Shown piece after piece: positions 58,237 through 64,000 of a stretch of 64,000 bases of DNA. The DNA comes from Hyphomicrobiales bacterium. Lineage in GTDB: Bacteria > Pseudomonadota > Alphaproteobacteria > Rhizobiales > HXMU1428-3. The notes below the pieces were generated by a model. That model searched no databases and was not told the DNA's origin. It saw only the letters and a program-made list of their open reading frames with translations. Numbering within the stretch: position 1 is the stretch's first letter; each line of letters opens with the position of its first letter. The translations under genes were made by a program, and so were the position numbers. The stretch lies in NCBI GenBank assembly GCA_021775425.1, contig JAJFHX010000004.1, positions 124,001 to 188,000 on the forward strand, written 5' to 3'.

Positions 58237-59679
58237 TCATCTGGCGGCGGCTAACTGTTTTAAATCACCCAGATAATGGACAAACTCTTTTAAAGCGCAT
58301 TCTTCAATAACAGTTCGGTAGCGTTTATTATCTTCGCTATCCACATAGGCAAGAATCTGTAAAGCCGGTGCCCGTAGCTGTTCTATGGTTTCAGCTGAAT
58401 AAGAACAATAAAGCGTGTTTTCAGAATTGTTGAATGCATCAAATATTTCATCCAGATCATATGGGCGGAACATATCAAACCAGTGGCCATTTAGCCTCGC
58501 CAGTTCTTCCTGATTGAACACCAGACTGATATGACCAGCGGGCTGGCCGTTTTCATAATATTCCAGCCGGAAGCGGTCGCTATGGGCTGCAACCCAGCGC
58601 GCATAATCATTAATGCGGGTATATAGATTGCTGTCCTGATCGAGATTTAACGGGGCTGGTATGCTTTCGCCGCGCCGTTTAACGGGGGGTGCGGGTTTTG
58701 CTGGTGGTTTTGTTTTCCCCTCTTGCGGCGAAACTGCTGCTGGTGAAGCATCCAGCGGTACAAATGAGGTTTTGGCTGCTTCCGGTTCTGGCTGCACTAT
58801 TTTTGGTAATGGTTGTTGTGTTAGTGGGTCTTGTCTTTTTTGTTCTTGGGGCTGTTTTTCGGGCTGTTGATTTTTCGGTGTTGACGCCAGTGATTTAAAC
58901 GGATTGAAGGACTGCTTTTTCACAGCCTTATCCAGTCTTTCTGTTAAAGGGGGAGAGCTTGACTGCAACCGCTCAAGCAGGCCTTTATTTTCTCTTGGTG
59001 CCGTATCTATAGCGGTCAGATTTTCTGATTTGTGATTTGTTTGTTTAGTTTCAGAGTCTTGGACTTCTTCAGTTGGGTTCTTTTCTTTCTGGATGATAGG
59101 CTGGCCGGATGTATTGATGATTGGCTGGATGACTGGTCTGCCTTCAGATTTTTCATTTTGTGAGCGTGCCGTTTGATCAATTTTTTCAGCACCAGGCGGG
59201 AGATCAGGAATGGTGCTTTCACTTGTGACCGCCGTTGTTGTTGTGATAACGACAGGTGGTGGCTGGCTCCCGGTTGCCAAGCCGGCCGTGCGCCTGATCG
59301 GATTGGAAATCGCCATCTTCTCCTGTGGGATCTGATGCAAGTGGGTCTGATGAACCGGCGGGATATTTTGAGAGTTCTGCCGTTCTATTTCTGTAGACTC
59401 CGTTTTGGAAAACGCATGGCCGTTTCGGTGATTTTCTCCGTTTGCATATCCTTCCGGATGGAGAGGGGGGCCAGTTTCTCTCTCTCTGTTCTGATGATTG
59501 AGCTTTGATAGAATTTCTTCAATGATGATCAGTTGTTTGTTTTGAAATTTCTGACGTTTTAATTCTTCTGATTTTTCAGCAAGTTCCTTCGCCTGACGAC
59601 GATATAACAGCCAACCGCCCGCCAGCAGCCCCAGCGCTATGCAAATAACGATCTGTAATGTCAGATTCATTTCCAACAT
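58237..59679 (-). CDS. Membrane-anchored protein with a long disordered linker and a C-terminal domain
   Basis: A 480-residue protein: one N-terminal transmembrane helix (LTLQIVICIALGLLAGGWLLY), a short coiled coil (RQAKELAEKSEELKRQKFQNK), then about 270 residues of low-complexity Pro/Gln/Lys/Thr-rich linker, and a compact C-terminal domain at 345-480 (ARWVAAHSDRFRLEYYENGQPAG, HWFDMFRPYDLDEIFDAFNNSENTLYCSYS). The family is not recognised. The layout, anchor plus spacer plus domain, resembles envelope-spanning or polar scaffold proteins; this is inference. No close neighbour gives a clue. Confidence 0.7.
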   Translation of the reverse strand: MLEMNLTLQIVICIALGLLAGGWLLYRRQAKELAEKSEELKRQKFQNKQLIIIEEILSKLNHQNRERETGPPLHPEGYANGENHRNGHAFSKTESTEIERQNSQNIPPVHQTHLHQIPQEKMAISNPIRRTAGLATGSQPPPVVITTTTAVTSESTIPDLPPGAEKIDQTARSQNEKSEGRPVIQPIINTSGQPIIQKEKNPTEEVQDSETKQTNHKSENLTAIDTAPRENKGLLERLQSSSPPLTERLDKAVKKQSFNPFKSLASTPKNQQPEKQPQEQKRQDPLTQQPLPKIVQPEPEAAKTSFVPLDASPAAVSPQEGKTKPPAKPAPPVKRRGESIPAPLNLDQDSNLYTRINDYARWVAAHSDRFRLEYYENGQPAGHISLVFNQEELARLNGHWFDMFRPYDLDEIFDAFNNSENTLYCSYSAETIEQLRAPALQILAYVDSEDNKRYRTVIEECALKEFVHYLGDLKQLAAAR

Positions 59680-60117
59680 ATTCTAATTTTGAAAACCTGT
59701 TTTACTGCTGTTGACGGGAAATATCCGGTGTTAATTGCTTCCTGGCTGATCATAAGGTTAATTTTTGGCTCCTTCAAGCTATCCGCAAAGGCTATGCCCT
59801 GATGAGTTGTGTGATTTATCAGGTGATTGTTGTTTGCGCTGCTGTTCAAATTGGTTTTTAACCGCTAAAACTGAGTTTTAGCCTCATTAATGCAGTTAGC
59901 TCGTGCCGCGCCGGGCATTTTTGCGAGGATAAGTCATTTTGCGAGGATAAGTCAGTGATACCGGGATATTCTGTCATGAATCAGTCGTAATTTACCATCT
60001 TTTATAGGTATTTGTTTGTTTCTAGACTCAAGCATTTTGGTGCTTTACTGTCAGCTCTACCTTATAGAAATTTTTGTTATCCTTGTGATTTCTAACGATA
60101 TTTGGATGTGAACTTTC
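59680..60117 (+). other. Spacer with an 18-bp tandem repeat
   Basis: No supported gene. TTTTGCGAGGATAAGTCA occurs twice in direct tandem at 59919-59936 and 59937-59954. The divergent genes on either side probably have their promoters here. Confidence 0.55.
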
Positions 60118-61056
60118 ATGAGAGCCGTTATTCAATCAGCCTATTGGCTGCTGATCATTTTGAGTTGCGCGGGGCTTTCTCACCTGCGTCAGCCAATAAC
60201 GGATATGTTGTCTAATTTCTATCTTCATTTTGCGGTAGCGGGCGCTGTTCTGTTTATTGTCGGCCTGCACTGGCGATTGCCACGGACCGCGATTGTTTCT
60301 GTTGCCATTTCAATCATCTGTTTTGCGCTTAGTTTCAGTTATGACAAAATTCCTGCCATTCAGAGTGAGCGGGACGACGCGAGCAGTAAAACATACCGCC
60401 TGATGACATTTAATGCGTGGGAGCGGGCCAAGACCATGTCCCGGCTGAAAACCTTTCTCAGGAAGGAAAAGCCGGATTTTGTCATGTTGCAGGAAATCAC
60501 CGTGAAAGACTGGCGCTCGTTAAAATCACTCAGCGATCTTTATCCTTATATGTCTTATTGTGATGACTGGCTTTGCGGGGTTGCCCTGCTGTCGCGTCAT
60601 AAGTGGCAATCTGTTAAGGCGGAGAATTTTGGCCCTCATCAGCTGCCGCTGATCGTGGCTTCATTTAATGATAAATTTAACGGGCTCAGGCTTTATGCGA
60701 CGCACACCGCCAGACCCCACTGGAAATACTCAACCCAGCGAGAGCAGCTTGAATATCTGGCCGGTTTTCTTTCCACCAACAGCAAGCGGCCCACTTTACT
60801 CGGCGGGGATATGAACGCGACGGTTTATTCCTCATTGCTGCGTGATTTTACCTCAAGTTCCAGTTTGAAACCGGCGGGGCCAATTGTTCCGACCTGGCCA
60901 CAAAGATTGCGCCAGACAGGGTTTATTAAATTGCCGCTCTTGCAACTCGATATTGATCATATTTTTGTTAAGCCCGGCATGAAGATACTTCGGAAGTGGC
61001 GCGGACCCGACCTTGGCTCTGACCACAGGCCGCTTCTGGTTGATTTTAAACTCTAA
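60118..61056 (+). CDS. Endonuclease/exonuclease/phosphatase family protein, membrane-anchored
   Basis: About 95 N-terminal residues form three transmembrane segments (YWLLIILSCAGLSHL, LHFAVAGAVLFIVGLHWRL, AIVSVAISIICFALSF). The rest is an EEP-fold hydrolase: LMTFNAWERAKT, DFVMLQEITVKDW (catalytic Glu), GGDMNATVYSSL, and GSDHRPLLVDFKL at the end. It probably cuts a phosphodiester outside the membrane; the substrate is unknown. The 312 residues fit the bacterial membrane-anchored EEP type. Confidence 0.87.
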   Translation: MRAVIQSAYWLLIILSCAGLSHLRQPITDMLSNFYLHFAVAGAVLFIVGLHWRLPRTAIVSVAISIICFALSFSYDKIPAIQSERDDASSKTYRLMTFNAWERAKTMSRLKTFLRKEKPDFVMLQEITVKDWRSLKSLSDLYPYMSYCDDWLCGVALLSRHKWQSVKAENFGPHQLPLIVASFNDKFNGLRLYATHTARPHWKYSTQREQLEYLAGFLSTNSKRPTLLGGDMNATVYSSLLRDFTSSSSLKPAGPIVPTWPQRLRQTGFIKLPLLQLDIDHIFVKPGMKILRKWRGPDLGSDHRPLLVDFKL

Positions 61057-61191
61057 TCCTTTGCTTTTTTAGCTAAGGCTTTGGTTTTAAGCTGTTGCAC
61101 GGGTTTGGCCTCTCGGATATGTTCATGCTCGGATATGGTCAGTTCTGCCTTCTGGCGGACCAGTTAACAGCTTTCAGAACCGGAGTTTTCC

Positions 61192-61923
61192 TTGCAGACA
61201 GTCATTTGTATTAAGTGGGGCACGCGATATGGTGCGGACTATGTAAACCGCCTTTATTCTATGGTGAAGCGCAACACACAGAATGAAACCCGCTTTGTCT
61301 GCTTTACTGATGACAGAACCGGTGTTGTTGACGGTGTTGAGATTAAACCGCTGCCAGAGATAAATATTCCTGAAAGTGTTGCATGGACACCGTGGCGCAA
61401 ACTGTGCCTTTGGCAGGTGCCGCTTGAGGACCTTACCGGTGACCTTCTGTTTCTTGACCTCGACCTGGTTGTAACTGGAAATCTGGATGATTTTTTCACC
61501 TATGAGCCGGGGCGATATGCGGTTATTCATAACTGGACGCAGCCTAAATTACAGATCGGCAACACCTCCTGTTTTCGGTTTACGGTTGAAAAATACAGGC
61601 ACATTTTTGACCAGTTCAATGACAACCCTGAAGCGATACTTAACCGGTACCGGATTGAGCAACAATATATTTCAGACCAGATTCCAGATCAGGTTTTCTG
61701 GCCGAAAGAATGGTGCCTCAGCTTTAAACATAACCTGATGCCGCGCTGGCCGATCAATTTTTTTCAGGCGCCTGAATTGCCTGATGATGCGCGGATAGTC
61801 GCCTTTACCGGCAAGCCTGACCCGGAAGATGCTGTGATCGGCAAATGGCCGGAGAAAAATTTCATCAAGAAGAGCTACAAGCATGTGCGCCCGACAAAAT
61901 GGATTGGGGAGCACTGGCGTTAA
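61192..61923 (+). CDS. Glycosyltransferase-like protein
   Basis: A 243-residue protein starting at TTG 61192 (GGAG six bases upstream). The N-terminus reads QTVICIKWGTRYGADYVNRLY; a DLDLVV motif (DLLFLDLDLVVTGNLDDFF) is a DxD-type metal site, as in GT-A fold enzymes. KLCLWQ and WPKEWCLSFKHNL follow. The pattern fits alphaproteobacterial proteins annotated as glycosyltransferases; the sugar donor is unknown. It is followed by a repeat island. Confidence 0.75.
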   Translation: MQTVICIKWGTRYGADYVNRLYSMVKRNTQNETRFVCFTDDRTGVVDGVEIKPLPEINIPESVAWTPWRKLCLWQVPLEDLTGDLLFLDLDLVVTGNLDDFFTYEPGRYAVIHNWTQPKLQIGNTSCFRFTVEKYRHIFDQFNDNPEAILNRYRIEQQYISDQIPDQVFWPKEWCLSFKHNLMPRWPINFFQAPELPDDARIVAFTGKPDPEDAVIGKWPEKNFIKKSYKHVRPTKWIGEHWR

Positions 61924-61954
61924 AATGCTTTTTTGGTGCGAAGAAGTATCTGTT

Positions 61955-62023
61955 TTCTCTCACGGCTATTTCAAACGCTGAAGCGTTTGAGCCTACGAGG
62001 TGCGCCGCAACGCGGCGGGCGGC
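61955..62023 (+). repeat. 69-bp direct repeat, copy 1
   Basis: Identical over 69 bp to 62106-62174. It contains the hairpin CAAACGCT-GA-AGCGTTTG and CGCCGC-AAC-GCGGCG. Confidence 0.92.
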
Positions 62024-62039
62024 CCTGCCGCCATGCGCG

Positions 62040-62063
62040 TCCCACCCTTTATCAAGGGTGGGA
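62040..62063 (+). repeat. Perfect hairpin between the two repeat copies
   Basis: GTCCCACCCTT and AAGGGTGGGAC pair over 11 bp around TATC. With the repeats around it, this may end transcription of the upstream gene. Confidence 0.75.
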
Positions 62064-62105
62064 CTTAATTCTTCGGTTCGCTTTGGACTAAGGCTGAGTT
62101 CTGCA

Positions 62106-62174
62106 TTCTCTCACGGCTATTTCAAACGCTGAAGCGTTTGAGCCTACGAGGTGCGCCGCAACGCGGCGGGCGGC
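62106..62174 (+). repeat. 69-bp direct repeat, copy 2
   Basis: Second copy of the 61955 repeat, 151 bp downstream, without visible base changes. The near identity suggests a recent duplication or gene conversion. Confidence 0.92.
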
Positions 62175-62183
62175 ATTCTTGTG

Positions 62184-62215
62184 GCTCCTTCAGTTGCCCA
62201 CTACGCAACCGGAGC
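62184..62215 (+). repeat. Dispersed hairpin repeat, copy R9 (minimal)
   Basis: Outer GCTCC/GGAGC, TTCA, GTTGC/GCAAC around CCACTAC. Head and tail are absent. Confidence 0.88.
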
Positions 62216-62227
62216 GAAATTCTTGTA

Positions 62228-62259
62228 GCTCCTTCGGTTGCCCACTACGCAACCGGAGC
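62228..62259 (+). repeat. Dispersed hairpin repeat, copy R10 (minimal)
   Basis: Same outer stem as R9 with TTCG in place of TTCA, so the inner stem gains one G-C pair. A local duplicate of R9. Confidence 0.87.
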
Positions 62260-62271
62260 GAGGTTCTTGTG

Positions 62272-62304
62272 ACTCTTTCAGTTACCTAATTTGCAACCGG
62301 CGTG
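62272..62304 (+). repeat. Dispersed hairpin repeat, copy R11 (decayed)
   Basis: TTTCA, GTTAC, then GCAAC and CGGCG; the stems are broken and the loop reads CTAATTT. It ends right at the stop of the pabB-pabC gene on the other strand. Confidence 0.65.
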
Positions 62305-64000
62305 TTATTTGACCAGATTTGCTTTTATGAGCCCGCGGACTGAATTGCCGACGTAGATTTCATCGGCGCTTTCGAGATCGTGCCTGTAAAGCACAGCTTC
62401 TGTTACCTCACCACTTTCAATCAGGCTTTGGCGCAATGTGCCACACAATAAGCCAGAAGTGATCGGCGGGGTGATTAATTTTCCATTCTTTTTGATGAAT
62501 AAATTTGTGATGCTGCCTTCGGTCAGCTCGCCGCGCTCGTTTTGAAAAATCACTTCGTCCAGCGATGGTGATTTATCATCAGCCTGCATTTTTGCTTTGA
62601 ATTGCTTTTGAGCTTCAACCCTTGCTTCATCATAAAAACTGCGATTGGTTGTTTTATGATAGAGAAATACATTCTCTGAATGCAGCGGGTCATTGACCAG
62701 CTTTATCTGCCACGTGAGTGATGTTTCTGGCGGTGTTATGACTGTTGGAGTTAATGACACGCTGCCATTTTTTTGCAGCAATAATCTTATTCTCAGATGA
62801 TCGGGATTGTCTTTCACCAGATTGAAGAGCAGTTGTTTTATTTGATCTATATCAGATATATAAGCGAAATATTCTGCTGAATTCTGTAGCCTTGATAAAT
62901 GTTCTTCCAGGTATAAAAGCCCTTTTTGCGGGGAATAGCCGATGGTTTCAATGAGGCTGAATTCAGGCGTTTCTGATTTCAGAAACTTCATTTTCAAGAG
63001 GCATTCTTCATATTCAGATTTTGCATCTGAATCAAACACAAGCCCGCTACCGATGCCTATTTCACCTGTTCCCTTATCATCAAGACGAACCGTTCTGATG
63101 GCGACATTAAAAATGTAATCTTTGTTTGGTGAAAAATAACCGATAGCACCTGTGTAAATTGAGCGGGGACTTTGCTCAAGATCATCTATGAGTTCCATAG
63201 CCCGGATTTTAGGAGCACCGGTAATTGAGCCCGGTGGAAACAGTGCCTGCATTTGCTCAAAGAGTGAGATGTCCTTTTTTTGGCGGGCGCGCACGATCGA
63301 GATCATCTGATGCAGGGAGGGAAATGTCTCGACCTTGAATAATTCATCAACTGAGACCGTACCCATTTCAGCGATGCGGCCAAAATCATTGCGCATCAAA
63401 TCTACGATCATCAGATTTTCGGCTTTTGATTTCTGATCTTCTCTTAACGACTGACTTAAATGCTGATCCTGACTTGTTGTCGGGCCACGCTTTAAGGTGC
63501 CTTTCATGGGGCGGGTTTCAATCCAGCACTCTGTTTTTTCAATAAACAATTCCGGAGAGGCGGAGAGGATTATTTCTTCTCCTGTATTTATAAAACTTGC
63601 AAATTCAACCGGTTGGGCGCGGCGCATTTTGCTATAAAGGGCAATAGGATTGGCGTTTTTGATCGCGGCTTTAAAGGTGAGGTTTAACTGATAGATATCA
63701 CCTGCGGTGATGGCCTGTTTCACTTTTCCAAATTTTGCCTGGTAGTCCTTAAAGGTCACTTCTGGTTGAATGGTCAGAGGCGGTATTTCGCTGATATGTT
63801 CCTGCCTTTGCCTCGCCTCAAGCCAGCGTTCAATTTCCTCAGTTGTTACTGATAATTTTTCTTTAAAAACACCAAACCACAGCAATGGCGTTGCGCTTTT
63901 TAAGCGGTGCTGAAGTTTTGGCTCCAGCGCGAGACCAAGTTCATAATTCATATAGCCCGCAACATAGTCGCCGGCGTTCAATGCGTTTGTGATGTCATCG
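62305..64000 (-). CDS. Aminodeoxychorismate synthase I fused to aminodeoxychorismate lyase-like domain, 5' end cut
   Basis: The frame is open to the right edge, so the N-terminus lies outside. The PabB-like part has EVTFKDYQAKFGKVKQAITAGDIYQLNLT, SPELFIEKT, RPMKGTLKRG, ENLMIVDLMRNDFGRIAE and PPGSITGAPKIRAMELID. From about 350 residues on comes a fold-type IV PLP domain with LLYLEEHLSRLQNSAEYF, FQNERGELTEGSITNLFIKK and TSGLLCGTLRQSLIE. Together they make p-aminobenzoate for folate. Anthranilate synthase-like ambiguity is excluded by the fused lyase. Confidence 0.93.
   Translation of the reverse strand, partial: DDITNALNAGDYVAGYMNYELGLALEPKLQHRLKSATPLLWFGVFKEKLSVTTEEIERWLEARQRQEHISEIPPLTIQPEVTFKDYQAKFGKVKQAITAGDIYQLNLTFKAAIKNANPIALYSKMRRAQPVEFASFINTGEEIILSASPELFIEKTECWIETRPMKGTLKRGPTTSQDQHLSQSLREDQKSKAENLMIVDLMRNDFGRIAEMGTVSVDELFKVETFPSLHQMISIVRARQKKDISLFEQMQALFPPGSITGAPKIRAMELIDDLEQSPRSIYTGAIGYFSPNKDYIFNVAIRTVRLDDKGTGEIGIGSGLVFDSDAKSEYEECLLKMKFLKSETPEFSLIETIGYSPQKGLLYLEEHLSRLQNSAEYFAYISDIDQIKQLLFNLVKDNPDHLRIRLLLQKNGSVSLTPTVITPPETSLTWQIKLVNDPLHSENVFLYHKTTNRSFYDEARVEAQKQFKAKMQADDKSPSLDEVIFQNERGELTEGSITNLFIKKNGKLITPPITSGLLCGTLRQSLIESGEVTEAVLYRHDLESADEIYVGNSVRGLIKANLVK

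Overview
The window looks like a chromosomal segment of an alphaproteobacterium, most likely a Hyphomicrobiales (Rhizobiales)-type organism of moderate G+C. The evidence is the gene order ptsP - prfA - prmC - DUF4167 - clpB, the sulfur block cysH/cysG/DUF2849/cysI/DUF934, an sdhCDAB operon, ethylmalonyl-CoA-pathway-type genes, and a tRNA-His with discriminator A73 and no encoded G-1/C73 pair, a known alphaproteobacterial peculiarity. No insertion sequence, integrase or CRISPR array was seen.

Layout. 1-11.4 kb: nitrogen-PTS enzyme I (cut by the left edge), an HTH/transmembrane protein, release factor RF1 and its methylase, an 860-bp spacer with a possible structured RNA, DUF4167, a MOSC protein and ClpB. 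11.5-22.6 kb: accessory and envelope genes: a split spermidine-synthase system, a secreted caspase-like protein with Sel1 repeats, two odd tRNA-like sequences, a slipin, an EamA transporter, ManC, tRNA-His and a small secreted cysteine protein. 22.8-31.6 kb: an ECF sigma/anti-sigma pair, sdhCDAB, a cobalamin riboswitch controlling a CbiM-type permease, and most copies of a dispersed hairpin repeat. 31.6-37.5 kb: a fluoroacetate-dehalogenase-like hydrolase, mesaconyl-CoA hydratase, a flippase, a CoA-ester lyase and pyridoxal kinase. 37.6-40.2 kb: a complete bufferin-type RiPP operon (bufA, bufB/MNIO, bufC, doxX). 40.5-46.6 kb: carbonic anhydrase, a double AAA+ ATPase and small conserved genes. 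47-52.3 kb: assimilatory sulfate/sulfite reduction with its own 2Fe-2S ferredoxin. 52.4-64 kb: an OmpA-family protein, cobM, leuB, leuD, several uncharacterised envelope proteins, a repeat island and a pabB-pabC fusion cut by the right edge.

How it fits together. B12 recurs: a riboswitch-controlled CbiM, cobM, and two enzymes of the B12-dependent ethylmalonyl-CoA pathway. The cys block lacks a flavoprotein subunit (cysJ) here but contains a ferredoxin, which suggests ferredoxin-dependent sulfite reduction. The bufferin operon points to copper handling.

The most novel signal is a family of at least eleven short intergenic hairpins (about 24.15-24.67, 29.26-29.38, 30.44-30.49 and 62.18-62.30 kb). 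Both stems change by compensatory substitutions, while a TTCA bulge and the loop CCCAC stay fixed. All copies point the same way, and several sit on terminator T-tracts or on a stop codon. It resembles a REP-like or structured-RNA element that I cannot assign to a known family.
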